From Antrihabitans stalagmiti (GTDB lineage Bacteria; Actinomycetota; Actinomycetes; Mycobacteriales; Mycobacteriaceae), in NCBI RefSeq assembly GCF_016482825.1, contig NZ_JAEMNV010000010.1, forward strand, positions 1-64,000: a stretch of DNA of 64,000 nt, in the 5' to 3' direction. The notes beneath the pieces are model-generated. The model was not told the DNA's origin and searched no databases. It saw only the letters and a program-made list of their open reading frames with translations. This document shows positions 55,553 through 64,000 of this stretch, piece by piece. Each line of letters starts with the position of its first letter. Position 1 is the stretch's first letter. A program made the position numbers and the translations under genes.

Positions 55553-56652
55553 TGAATCGAATACTCGCTTCGCGCGGATTTATGTCGATCACAGGCGTCT
55601 TCGTCATGGGCGCGCTGGTCCTCGTCGGCTACTTCATCGCGTTCGATCCCGCGAAGAAGATGCAGAGCTACTGCGCAATAGTGCCCGACTCCATCGGCCT
55701 CTACACCGGCAACCATGTGACGATGCTCGGCGTGGCCGTCGGCACGGTGACCGATGTCCAACCGCAAAAGGATTCAGTGCGAGTCGATTTCGACGTCGAC
55801 GCCGACTACCCCCTGCGCGGCGCAGTCTCTGCCACCACGGTCTCGGACACCCTGGTCGCCGACCGCAATCTCGCCGTGCTCGGGGAAGGTGAAGCAACCG
55901 AGTGGAATCCGGACGAGTGCATCACACGAACACTCACGCCGAAGAGTATGACCCAAACACTGAACGCACTCGGCAACCTCGCCGACCAACTCAACGGCGG
56001 CGAAAACCCAGTGGACGCCGACCGCATCAATGACGGCATCAGCGCCGTGGACAAAGCCATCGCCGGTACCGGCCCGCGCATCAACGAACTGATCAAAAAG
56101 CTCGGGGTCGCACTGAATTCGCCCGATGCGGCAATCGGGCATATCGGGGACCTGATAGACGTGCTGAACGAGTTGTCGGCAAGTGTGTCCACCGGGTGGG
56201 GTGACATCAAGACAATGCTGGTCCCGTTCGCGGGCGTGCTCGACTACGTCAACGAGCAGGTGTGGTTGCCCATCGCAGGCATCATCGATTCGCTGCGAGT
56301 GCTCATTCCCGTTCTCAACGACATCACCACCATGTTCGGCGAACCGATCCTGCAGGTGCTCGACGCCACCGTGCCGGTCGTCAAATTCATCGGCGCCAAC
56401 GTCGGGACACTACAGGAGATCATCACCATGATCCCACCGATCGTCACCGCCTTCTCACAGTCGACAAATCCGCAGACCGGTGCACCAGCACTGACCTACG
56501 CACCGCCGAAAGTTGCTATCCCACAATCGAATGCGCACGAAGTCTGCGCGGCCGTGAATGTGATCTCACCTGGCCGGTGCGCCTCGGCCGACGACGGTCT
56601 GGCAACCGTGGACCTGCTTTCCGTCGTGCTCGGATCGGCGGGTACGCCATGA
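55552..56652 (+). CDS. mceD: MceD-type subunit
   Basis: 366-residue Mce protein with anchor (FMSITGVFVMGALVLVGYFIAF), MCE domain (YCAIVPDSIGLYTGNHVTMLGVAVGTV) and a long helical part. The start shares one base with the mceC stop (TGATG). The longer upstream ATG (55522) is inside mceC and unlikely. Confidence 0.91.
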   Translation: MNRILASRGFMSITGVFVMGALVLVGYFIAFDPAKKMQSYCAIVPDSIGLYTGNHVTMLGVAVGTVTDVQPQKDSVRVDFDVDADYPLRGAVSATTVSDTLVADRNLAVLGEGEATEWNPDECITRTLTPKSMTQTLNALGNLADQLNGGENPVDADRINDGISAVDKAIAGTGPRINELIKKLGVALNSPDAAIGHIGDLIDVLNELSASVSTGWGDIKTMLVPFAGVLDYVNEQVWLPIAGIIDSLRVLIPVLNDITTMFGEPILQVLDATVPVVKFIGANVGTLQEIITMIPPIVTAFSQSTNPQTGAPALTYAPPKVAIPQSNAHEVCAAVNVISPGRCASADDGLATVDLLSVVLGSAGTP

Positions 56653-57716
56653 GACGAAGTCGAGGACACATCGTGGCCGCCGTGCTGCTCGCGGCAGTGC
56701 TGTCGGTCGGCGGGTGCGCGTTCGATCCGTCGTCGGTTCCGCTGCCAGGCACCACCGTGTCAGGGCAGACGTATCGAATCCACATCGAGTTCGCGAACGC
56801 GCTCAACCTTCCGGCGCGAGCGAAAGTCGCATCGAACGGTATCCAGATCGGGTCGCTGCGATCCGTGCGACTCGTCGATCCGTCCGAAAGTCGAGAGGGT
56901 TACGTCGTCGCCGACGTCGACATCTCCGAGTCGGTGAAACTGCCGACCAACACATCCGCACAGCTTCGGCAAGCCACGGTTCTCGGCGATATCTACATTG
57001 CTCTGGTCACTCCATCGGACGGCTACGACACGCCCATTCCACCCGACGGCACGATTGGTCTTGCGCAATCCCAACCCGCACTACAGATCGAAGACGCCAT
57101 GGCAGGGATCGCGACCTTCGTCGGCGGCGGCGCCTTCGACCAAGCCCAAGACATCATCAACCGGATGAATTCCGTTCTCCCACAAGATCCGAACGATACC
57201 GCGCGAATTTCGAGTGTCCTCGGCGCAAACTTCATCGACGTGTCGGAAAACCTGAACCAAGTCGATGCACTGTTGGACGGAATGACCGCGGACGCCGCAG
57301 TCGTTTCGGACAACGGACCTGCGCTGAGCCAACTACTCACCGACGAGGGGGCAGCACAGGCGGTCAACTCGATGAACTCCCTCGTCGCGACCCTTGATCT
57401 GTTCGGCGCACTGGGAACGGTCGCACACTCCTTGGAATGGTTGACACCACTGTTCACCTCCGCCGATGCCGCAGCAAAAGCCTTCGTGCCGTTGGCATTT
57501 ACCAGTCGCCCGCTCGACCTGACCGCTCCGTCGAACCTGAACAGACTGGTGGACTTAATTCGCGACAAGCTCATACCGTTCGTCGAACATGGCCCGAAGC
57601 TCAACATCGTCGACGTGAATACGACACCCACGACCGCAGCGTCACCGGCTGTAGCGACCGACGAGCAAGTCGCTCGCATAATTGCCACACTGCGCATGAT
57701 CGGAGCGGTCCGATGA
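56649..57716 (+). CDS. mceE: MceE-type lipoprotein subunit
   Basis: 355-residue Mce protein that begins with a lipoprotein signal (lipobox LSVGGC, Cys23), the usual feature of the fifth gene (LprK-like). The MCE domain is YRIHIEFANALNLPARAKVASNGIQIGSL. Overlaps its neighbours by ATGA on both sides. Confidence 0.92.
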   Translation: MRRSRGHIVAAVLLAAVLSVGGCAFDPSSVPLPGTTVSGQTYRIHIEFANALNLPARAKVASNGIQIGSLRSVRLVDPSESREGYVVADVDISESVKLPTNTSAQLRQATVLGDIYIALVTPSDGYDTPIPPDGTIGLAQSQPALQIEDAMAGIATFVGGGAFDQAQDIINRMNSVLPQDPNDTARISSVLGANFIDVSENLNQVDALLDGMTADAAVVSDNGPALSQLLTDEGAAQAVNSMNSLVATLDLFGALGTVAHSLEWLTPLFTSADAAAKAFVPLAFTSRPLDLTAPSNLNRLVDLIRDKLIPFVEHGPKLNIVDVNTTPTTAASPAVATDEQVARIIATLRMIGAVR

Positions 57717-58678
57717 CAACCAAACTCGGTTCGATCATTTCACTGACCGCACTAGCCACCGTATTGATCGTCGGGCTCGGCTATCTCACGTTCGGCGTCG
57801 TGCGCGTGGAATGGTTCAAGGACTACACGACCGCGACCATGGTATTGACCAATTCGGGCAGCCTGGGTCCGGACTCCCCCGTGTTGCTTTCCGGCGTCGA
57901 GGTCGGCGACGTGACGTCGATCGACAATGTTGCCGATGGGGTCCGAGTGGAGTTCCGCGTCGAGGACAAGTTCGACATACCGATCGCAAGTACGGTTCTC
58001 ATCGAAAATCTGTCCGCCCTCGGTGAACCATACGTCCAGTTCACGCCGACCACAGGCGACGGGCCATACCTGCAGAGCGGCCAACAGATCGACACCCGCA
58101 CGATCCAGATGCCGCTGTCCATCCCCGATGTCGCCAGCACCGTGACCAACCTGATGAATCAACTCGACCCAGAAGCCATCAGCTCCATCGTCGACACGTT
58201 CAGCCAGGCCCTGGCCGGTCTCGAAAACGTCGTTCCCGATCTGGCACGGTCGACCTCGTTGTTGGCAGCGACGATCCTGAGCCGCACACCCGAGGTGCGC
58301 GGTTTGCTGACCGACTTGCAGGCGATCGGCTCCGACATGGAGTGGACAGGTCCTTCGATGGCGTCGGCCGGGCCGTTGTGGGCGGACTTCGGCGTCAAGG
58401 TGGAGATGGTGGTCGAATCCCTCGCCAAGTTCGTCCGGCTGCCAGGCGTGCCGGACAGCTACATCACGGGCAACGGCATCGTCCCATTCCTGCCCAAACT
58501 GACCGCATATTTCGAAGAGGTCGGACCCGATCTCGAAGTGTTGGTACCAGTCATCCAGCCGCTCGCTGCGACCGCCACCGCCTCGATACCGGCCATCGAT
58601 CTCAGCAGCCTGATCGCGCAGGCACTCAGCACGACCGCCGACGACGGCGCGATCCATCTGCAAATCAACGTCAAATAG
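57713..58678 (+). CDS. mceF: MceF-type subunit
   Basis: 321-residue Mce protein: anchor (IISLTALATVLIVGLGYLTFGVV), MCE domain (TATMVLTNSGSLGPDSPVLLSGVEVGDV), helical region. Sixth and last mce gene, 39 bp before the Mce-associated gene. Shorter than typical MceF, with no long C-terminal extension. Confidence 0.91.
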   Translation: MTTKLGSIISLTALATVLIVGLGYLTFGVVRVEWFKDYTTATMVLTNSGSLGPDSPVLLSGVEVGDVTSIDNVADGVRVEFRVEDKFDIPIASTVLIENLSALGEPYVQFTPTTGDGPYLQSGQQIDTRTIQMPLSIPDVASTVTNLMNQLDPEAISSIVDTFSQALAGLENVVPDLARSTSLLAATILSRTPEVRGLLTDLQAIGSDMEWTGPSMASAGPLWADFGVKVEMVVESLAKFVRLPGVPDSYITGNGIVPFLPKLTAYFEEVGPDLEVLVPVIQPLAATATASIPAIDLSSLIAQALSTTADDGAIHLQINVK

Positions 58679-58717
58679 ACCCGACAGACACTCGAGACGA
58701 CTTCAGTTGGAGTAGAC

Positions 58718-59329
58718 ATGGCAACGGCAGCCCCAGAGAAGACCGAGGATCAGATGACCAACGAAGGCGACGAAAGCCCCTCCGCTACAAAGGAATCACG
58801 GAAACCAGCGACACTGTCGATTCGCAGATCCACTGCTGCCCTCAGCGCCGTCATCGTCGCCCTCGTTGTTGCACTCGCTGTTGCCGGTGGCATGCTGTGG
58901 TCGGCCAAAAGCGACCTACGCAACCGCGATGCCAAATCCTCCGACGACCAGCACGCCGAACAAGTGGCTACCGACTACGCCATCGGGGCATCCAACATCG
59001 ACTACAAGGATGCCGACGCGTGGCTCCTCAGGCTCAAGGCAGGTACAACGCCGGAACTGGCGAACAAATTCGACGCCACCGGACCAAAACTGCAAGAACT
59101 GTTGATACCGCTGCAGTGGACCTCCAGTGCAGCCCCCATCGAGGCCGCCATCGCCTCCGAGACCGGCGGCATCTATGTCGTGAACGTCTTCCTCAACGTC
59201 ACCTCCACAAGCGCACAAACTCCGAGTGGCGCGCAAACTACGGTCACCTACAACGTGACCGTCGACAGGAACAACGACTGGAAGATCACCGACGTCGGCG
59301 GCATGGACGGCGCATTGCCAGGAAAGTAG
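58718..59329 (+). CDS. Mce-associated membrane protein
   Basis: 203-residue protein with a charged cytoplasmic N-terminus, one membrane segment (AALSAVIVALVVALAVAGGMLW) and a C-terminal NTF2-like domain outside the membrane. Such proteins follow mce operons and stabilise the complex. Mce operons often have two; only one is here. TTGGAG precedes the start. Confidence 0.87.
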   Translation: MATAAPEKTEDQMTNEGDESPSATKESRKPATLSIRRSTAALSAVIVALVVALAVAGGMLWSAKSDLRNRDAKSSDDQHAEQVATDYAIGASNIDYKDADAWLLRLKAGTTPELANKFDATGPKLQELLIPLQWTSSAAPIEAAIASETGGIYVVNVFLNVTSTSAQTPSGAQTTVTYNVTVDRNNDWKITDVGGMDGALPGK

Positions 59330-59460
59330 CGCGCCAGTGACACGTATCTGGAGTCGAGCGAGGGTGGTCAGCCCACACAACGCCTGCTAGGTTCACGGTA
59401 CCGGCGGTACTGCATTCATGCCCGCCGGAGACGTATTCGACAACGGTGTTGGAAGGTCTC

Positions 59461-60684
59461 GTGACGGGAACAAGTCGCAGCTCAGGGGTCAGCGCAGGTG
59501 GCACTGCCGAACTGCTAGATCGACATTCGGCGGTGGTCGGTCTGGCGGCCCGAGCACGCGCGCTGGTCGAAGAATTCACAACCGAAGCCGCGCCGTTCGA
59601 CCGCGTGCCACGCGCACTGCTCGACGCCGACTTCGTCCCAGCGGCCCATCTGAACGTGACGCTATTTTTCCGGAGCTGGCTAGAGGGGTGCGAGCCGTCC
59701 GACGTCGACACCCGCCCACTGGTCGACCGTGCGGTCTCGCTTATGCGCGACGGCATGCCCCTGCACGATGTACTCGAGAACTATCGGGTCGGCGTCTTCT
59801 TTCTGTGGTCCCAGCTGGCAAGCAGCGCCTCACAAGCGGAACAACCGCTGCTGAGCGAAGTGGGTCTGCCGTTGACCAAATACCTCTCCCTCGTGATGGC
59901 CCGCATCGCAAGTGCATGTGTGGAGGAAGCCCGCACCCGGCCGTGGGACGAGCTGGAGCGTCGACGCGGCATCCTCGACGCGCTGCTCGCGGGCCGCGAT
60001 CCCGCTGCGTGGACCAACGGCGAGCCCGCCGAGGTTGGGGAATCCTTTCTCGTCGCCGTCGTACGACTAGGCGAACCCAGCCCGGGCACACTCACCGAAT
60101 TGCGCCACCGGATTCACGACCTACCCGGCTCGCTCCTTCGTCGCGATGTCGGCGGCTGGACAGCATTGATCCCTGTCGAGCCCGCTGCCGACAGTGCCGC
60201 GGCGACAGCGGAACTCGCCGCGCGGCTAGGACCGCGAGCAGCGGATGGCACGCCGCCGTCTCTGTGGGTCGGGGTCTCGCACGCATCGACGCACACCGCC
60301 GTGCCCGCATCCTTCGCCGAAGCAAGGGTGGTCGCGGAACTGGGTCGCTGTCTCGCGCGTGAAGAAATCGTGTGCCGTCGGCAAGACCTGCGCTTCGAGT
60401 ACGCAGTCGCCGTGGACAGCTCGGCCCGCCACGAACTGGCCTCGGTGCTGCAACCACTCGCCGACCAACCCGTTCTCGCACAGACTCTCGACGCGTTCTT
60501 CACCAACGATTGCAACCAGAACGCAGCAGCACGGATCCTGTGCGTCCACCGGAACACCGTCACCTACCGCTTACTCAGAATCGGCGAACTCACCGGTTAC
60601 GACCCCCAGCATCCAGCCGAGGCCATGACGCTGTCCGCCGCCCGAATTGCGGCATTGCTGGAATCGAAATCGTTCGCTGCCTGA
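59461..60684 (+). CDS. PucR/CdaR-type helix-turn-helix regulator
   Basis: 407-residue regulator. The N-terminal half is a sensor-like region (LFFRSWLEGCEPSDVDTRPLVDRAVSLMRDGMPLHDVLENYRVGVF) and the C-terminus is the PucR helix-turn-helix (LAQTLDAFFTNDCNQNAAARILCVHRNTVTYRLLRIGELTGYDP). The GTG at 59461 has GGAAGG four bases upstream; the GTG at 59446 is an alternative. It lies 131 bp after the Mce-associated gene on the same strand and could be a second regulator of the mce genes. Confidence 0.83.
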   Translation: MTGTSRSSGVSAGGTAELLDRHSAVVGLAARARALVEEFTTEAAPFDRVPRALLDADFVPAAHLNVTLFFRSWLEGCEPSDVDTRPLVDRAVSLMRDGMPLHDVLENYRVGVFFLWSQLASSASQAEQPLLSEVGLPLTKYLSLVMARIASACVEEARTRPWDELERRRGILDALLAGRDPAAWTNGEPAEVGESFLVAVVRLGEPSPGTLTELRHRIHDLPGSLLRRDVGGWTALIPVEPAADSAAATAELAARLGPRAADGTPPSLWVGVSHASTHTAVPASFAEARVVAELGRCLAREEIVCRRQDLRFEYAVAVDSSARHELASVLQPLADQPVLAQTLDAFFTNDCNQNAAARILCVHRNTVTYRLLRIGELTGYDPQHPAEAMTLSAARIAALLESKSFAA

Positions 60685-60708
60685 TCGTTCGACCGAAGCC
60701 GCTGCGGC

Positions 60709-62523
60709 TCAGTACTCCTCGGGCAGCACCGAGAACATGTCGCGGGTGACCGCAACGGCATTGTCGGAGCTACCGCCCTTCACAACCAGCGTCGCGAACG
60801 CGATGTCACCTCGGTAACCGACGAACCAGGCATGCGATCCGCCTTCGACCTCGGCTTCTCCGGTCTTGCCGTACACCTCTCCCTGGTCGGCGATCCGGGT
60901 CGCGGTGCCGCTCGTGACGACCAGACGCATCATTCCGCGCAGCCCGTCCACCATCGCAGGGGTGATGACCGGAGGGTTCCCTTCGACCTTCGTGTCGAAG
61001 CCCGAGATGAGCTGCGGAACCGGCGTCGAACCGCGCGCGACCGTTGCAGCCGCCAACGCCATCCCGAACGGGCTGACGACAACCTTGCCCTGACCGAACC
61101 CGTCTTCGGTTCGCTGCACGAGGTCGTCCGCGGGTGGCACCGACCCGGAATCGGTCGGCAGACCCTCGACGTCGTAGGTCGGGCCGATGCCGAGTTCCGC
61201 TGCAGCCACATTCAGAGCGTCAGGCTGCATCTCGCTGGCCAGTTTGGCGAAGGAGGTGTTGCACGAGCGCGCGAACGCCGTCGCCATCGGGACCGAGCCC
61301 AAGGCGAATTCGTTGTAGTTGGGGATGCTGCGTTCGCCGATCACGATGCGTCCTGGACACGGCACCGAGGTGTCCGGCGTCGCGAGACCACCGTCGATCG
61401 CGGCGCCGGCAGTGATGATCTTGAACGTCGAACCCGGCGGATACAGGCCGGTCGTCGCAACAGGGCCATCTCGGTCCGCAGCCTTGTTCTGCGCGACCGC
61501 GAGCAGGGCACCCGTCGACGGCTGCACCACGACCATCATCGTCTGCTCGACGCGCCGATCGACAGCCTCCTGGGCTGCCCGCTGGATCGGGCGATCGAGG
61601 CTGATCGAAAACGACCCGACCGGCTGCGGCGCCGTTTCGGTCAGCACGTCGGTGTCCACGCCGTTCGCGTTGATCGTGACGACACTCCACCCGGCCTTGC
61701 CGTCGACGTCGTCGATGATCGTCTTCTTGACCTGGCTGATGAGGTCGGGCGCAAAATCGCGTTCGGTCGCAACCAGATCCGCTTCGTCGCTCGTCGTCAC
61801 GCCTGGCATGGTGGAAAGGACCATCGAGACTTGATCGAAGTCGTCCTGCTTGAGCGTCGCGACCTGATAGTCGCCCTTCACCGCCGTTGCGGATTCGACG
61901 ATCGACTGAGCGGTGATGGTCGAATCGAAGCGGCCGAGTGCCGCCGCGAGCGAATTGGCGACCGCAACGACGTTCCCCGACTTCGCCGCATTCAACCTGA
62001 TGCGATGAACGACGCCGGGCACAAGCACGTCGGATCCGGAATGCTCGTTGACCCGCGCCCGCGGTGCCGCCGTCGAGCGCAAAGCCATCCGCTGGGTGTC
62101 CCCTAGCTCGGGATGGACGTCGGTCGAACTCCACCGCACCGCCCACTCGCCGTCGCGCCTGCCCATCTGCAACTGCCCCGAGTAGGTCCAGACCCGATTC
62201 TTCGGCAGGTGCCACTCGTAGGTGTAGTCGACGGTCGCCGTGTCGCCGTTGATCCGAGCCGACCCGGTCGTCGCGGTCATGGACTCGGCCTGCAGGTCGT
62301 TCCACGTTGCCGTGAGCACCTCGAATGCCTTCTGTGGCTGGTCGGTGGCGCCGGCAGCTGCCGCTACGTCGCGCTCGGCGAATGCGTCGACGAAGCTGTC
62401 CGCAGCGGGTGAGGGACCGGCCGGCTTCGGGGTGCACGAGGCGACCCCGACAGCCAGTGCGGACACCGCGACAGTCACGACAACGCGCGCGACGAGCGAC
62501 GTACGAAACCGGCGGATAGTCAT
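60709..62523 (-). CDS. Penicillin-binding lipoprotein with NTF2-like N-terminal domain
   Basis: 604-residue class-B-like transpeptidase. Lipobox VASC (Cys30), MecA-type NTF2-like N-terminal domain (PSPAADSFVDAFAERDVAAAAGATDQP), a dimerisation region, and the transpeptidase domain with Ser365-x-x-Lys (GSTFK), SCN and KTGEAE motifs. The counterpart of M. tuberculosis penicillin-binding lipoprotein Rv2864c, with the same neighbours. It makes peptidoglycan cross-links at the outer face of the membrane. Start at 62523 by homology of the signal peptide; another ATG lies at 62532. Confidence 0.9.
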   Translation of the reverse strand: MTIRRFRTSLVARVVVTVAVSALAVGVASCTPKPAGPSPAADSFVDAFAERDVAAAAGATDQPQKAFEVLTATWNDLQAESMTATTGSARINGDTATVDYTYEWHLPKNRVWTYSGQLQMGRRDGEWAVRWSSTDVHPELGDTQRMALRSTAAPRARVNEHSGSDVLVPGVVHRIRLNAAKSGNVVAVANSLAAALGRFDSTITAQSIVESATAVKGDYQVATLKQDDFDQVSMVLSTMPGVTTSDEADLVATERDFAPDLISQVKKTIIDDVDGKAGWSVVTINANGVDTDVLTETAPQPVGSFSISLDRPIQRAAQEAVDRRVEQTMMVVVQPSTGALLAVAQNKAADRDGPVATTGLYPPGSTFKIITAGAAIDGGLATPDTSVPCPGRIVIGERSIPNYNEFALGSVPMATAFARSCNTSFAKLASEMQPDALNVAAAELGIGPTYDVEGLPTDSGSVPPADDLVQRTEDGFGQGKVVVSPFGMALAAATVARGSTPVPQLISGFDTKVEGNPPVITPAMVDGLRGMMRLVVTSGTATRIADQGEVYGKTGEAEVEGGSHAWFVGYRGDIAFATLVVKGGSSDNAVAVTRDMFSVLPEEY

Positions 62524-62575
62524 CGGACACATCGTAATTCGCTCGTAGGCCACAGCCGGGGAGGCTGGCCGTCGA

Positions 62576-63421
62576 TCAGTCGAGCAGTACGGTCGAAAAG
62601 GTGCCGACCTGTGTGAAGCCGATACGTTCGTAGGCGCGGCGGGCGGGCCGGTTGTAGTCGTTGACGTAGAGGCTCGCCGTTCTGCCCGACGCAACGATCA
62701 TGTTGGCGACAGCTGCGGTACCGGCCGCGCCGAGTCCACGGCCGCGGCGCGCGGGATGCACCCACACTCCCTGGATCTGTCCGACCGAGCGGGACAGCGC
62801 CCCGACCTCTGCCTTGAAAACGACTTCGCCGTCCTCGAACCGTGCCCATGCGCGGCCCGTCGCGATCAGATTTGCGACGCGACGCCGATAACTCGTGCCG
62901 CCGTCGGTGGATCGCGGATCGACGCCGACCTCTTCGATGAACATGTCGATCGCGGCCGTCAGGTAGCGGTCGAGTTCACCGAGGGTCGCTGCTCGTACGT
63001 GCGGATCGGCGTCGATCACCGCGGGTTGCGCGATGGCGAGCAGAGGTTGGTCGGGACGCAGTTCCCTGGCTGGGCCCCACTCTCCGACGAGCATGTCCCA
63101 CAGCGGAAGCGCGAGTTCGCGGCGTCCGACGATCGAGGAACACATCCGCGGGCTACGGCTGGCACGGTCGGCAAATGCCCGAAGGTCTTCCGAATTGCCC
63201 AGCAGTGGAACAAGATTGGCACCGGTGTAGCACAGCGATTCGGCGGGTCCGCCGCGACTCCACAGCTCACCCGGAAATGCTCCAGGGTTGAGCCCGAACT
63301 CCTGGATGCGAGCGGCAACCATGCAGGACGCGACGGGATCACTGTCGAGCACCCGCAGGACATGAGCGACATCGCGACTGCCCAGTTGCCGCGCACCGAG
63401 CACTTTCAACACGGCGGGCAT
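62576..63421 (-). CDS. GNAT-family acetyltransferase (Rv2867c-like)
   Basis: 281-residue protein. The C-terminal GNAT domain has the acetyl-CoA pyrophosphate-binding loop HPARRGRGLGAAGTAAV and NDYNRPARRAYERIGF; the N-terminal half is a DUF4081-like region. Start chosen at the ATG 63421 (MPAVLKVLGARQLG); a GTG at 63457 is possible. It lies 58 bp after ispG and 52 bp before the penicillin-binding gene, the same order as in mycobacteria. Acceptor unknown. Confidence 0.85.
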   Translation of the reverse strand: MPAVLKVLGARQLGSRDVAHVLRVLDSDPVASCMVAARIQEFGLNPGAFPGELWSRGGPAESLCYTGANLVPLLGNSEDLRAFADRASRSPRMCSSIVGRRELALPLWDMLVGEWGPARELRPDQPLLAIAQPAVIDADPHVRAATLGELDRYLTAAIDMFIEEVGVDPRSTDGGTSYRRRVANLIATGRAWARFEDGEVVFKAEVGALSRSVGQIQGVWVHPARRGRGLGAAGTAAVANMIVASGRTASLYVNDYNRPARRAYERIGFTQVGTFSTVLLD

Positions 63422-63479
63422 CCCCGGCACGGATCGGACACATGTCCAGCGTGCCACGAACCAGCCGTATTGGGAACGA

Positions 63480-64000
63480 TCAGGTGACGCTGACTACCGG
63501 CGCGCCGGATTCGGTGAGCTCGCCGTTCTCGCCGTACTCCTCCGCGATCCGCATCGCCTCTTCGATCAGCGTCTCGACGATCAACGCCTCCGGCACGGTC
63601 TTGATGACCTGCCCCTTGACGAAAATCTGACCCTTGCCGTTGCCGGAAGCGACGCCGAGATCGGCCTCACGAGCTTCGCCGGGACCGTTCACGACGCACC
63701 CCATCACCGCGACCCGCAACGGGATCTCCATGCCCTCCAAGCCTGCGGACACTTCGTTGGCGAGGGTGTAGACGTCGACCTGCGCACGACCACACGACGG
63801 GCAGGACACGATCTCCAGTTTGCGTGGACGCAGATTCAGCGACTGCAGGATCTGCGCGCCGACCTTCACCTCTTCGACAGGCGGTGCAGAAAGCGAGACA
63901 CGGATGGTGTCGCCGATTCCTTCCGACAGCAGCGCACCGAACGCGACAGCGGACTTGATGGTCCCCTGAAACGCCGGACCCGCCTCCGTGACCCCGAGAT
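63480..64000 (-). CDS. ispG: 4-Hydroxy-3-methylbut-2-enyl diphosphate synthase, C-terminal part (runs off window)
   Basis: C-terminal 173 residues of IspG (GcpE), the [4Fe-4S] enzyme that makes HMBDP in the MEP isoprenoid pathway. Cluster cysteines are visible in [14 protein letters not shown] and [18 protein letters not shown], with the family segments [21 protein letters not shown] and PRKLEIV upstream. The frame is open to base 64000, so the start lies outside. An internal GTG at 63869 is not the real start. Confidence 0.95.
   Translation of the reverse strand, partial: LGVTEAGPAFQGTIKSAVAFGALLSEGIGDTIRVSLSAPPVEEVKVGAQILQSLNLRPRKLEIVSCPSCGRAQVDVYTLANEVSAGLEGMEIPLRVAVMGCVVNGPGEAREADLGVASGNGKGQIFVKGQVIKTVPEALIVETLIEEAMRIAEEYGENGELTESGAPVVSVT

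Noticed and set aside
50748-58678. Assigning the mce operon as mce4 (cholesterol import)
   Set aside because: The steroid-catabolism genes and KstR-type sites that accompany mce4 are absent, and the operators here are of a different type.
60684-60709. Terminator between the PucR-type gene and the penicillin-binding gene (AGCCGCTGCGGCT)
   Set aside because: The inverted repeat is very short and without a U-tract, too weak to list as a feature.
1-64000. CRISPR arrays, rRNA or tRNA genes, insertion sequences, phage integrase or attachment sites
   Set aside because: No regularly spaced direct repeats with spacers, no tRNA-like cloverleaf, and no transposase or integrase motif were recognised in any frame.

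Overview
The window is GC-rich, densely packed DNA from a mycolic-acid actinobacterium. Rhodococcus or a close relative (Nocardia, Gordonia) fits best. The reasons are a complete yrbE-mce operon, a mycobacterium-like block of ispG, GNAT acetyltransferase and penicillin-binding lipoprotein at the right end, GTG starts, and frequent ATGA/GTGA stop-start overlaps. Genus-level placement is inference. I found no rRNA, tRNA, CRISPR array or insertion sequence.

Layout. (1) 164-6939, minus strand: an APC permease, two DUF1989 proteins (carboxyguanidine-deiminase/urea-carboxylase-associated type), a carboxyltransferase-only urea/guanidine carboxylase relative and an allophanate hydrolase. Every junction is an ATGA overlap, pointing to guanidine/urea-type nitrogen catabolism. 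(2) 7126-8966: a DUF294-like nucleotidyltransferase overlapping a Fic protein that carries a VbhA-like antitoxin segment. (3) 9037-10482: an amidase. (4) 10472-17725: a 2-aminoethylphosphonate cluster (GntR/UTRA regulator, HD oxygenase, FAD oxidoreductase, phosphonatase-like hydrolase, ABC importer) with two PhnF-type operators between the divergent arms. (5) 17796-20365: an acyl-CoA ligase divergent from a LuxR-type regulator. (6) 20428-36423: one trimodular 4426-residue NRPS (C-A-T-E*, C-A-T-E, C-A-T-TE) followed by a DrrAB-like ABC exporter. The first epimerase domain is degenerate. (7) 36789-40062: an APC transporter, a nitrobindin-like protein and a secreted lipase. (8) 40187-49920: an oxidative catabolic cluster (flavin monooxygenase, GMC oxidoreductase, aldehyde dehydrogenase, acyl-CoA ligase, Rieske protein, esterase, DUF2236/MpaB-type oxygenase, TetR regulator). 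(9) 50240-60684: an SRPBCC protein, YrbE-A/B, Mce A-F, one Mce-associated protein and a PucR-type regulator. (10) 60709-64000: conserved core genes ending inside ispG.

Most interesting result: regions 8 and 9 look like one regulon. The same 24-bp inverted repeat (GAGACWAAT, six bases, ATTMGTCTC) sits just upstream of near-consensus -35/-10 promoters (17-bp spacers) for the Rieske gene, the DUF2236 oxygenase and the SRPBCC-mce operon, with a TetR gene among them. Two of the three predicted transcripts start on an ATG, so they would be leaderless. This joins a Mce lipid importer to an oxygenase/alcohol/aldehyde/CoA-ligase pathway, a plausible undescribed uptake-and-degradation system for a lipid- or isoprenoid-like substrate. 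Also worth attention are the NRPS-exporter operon, the Fic/antitoxin fusion and a dispersed palindromic gene-end repeat (CTCGTGAGTCCTTTCGGAGG) present four times in the left third.
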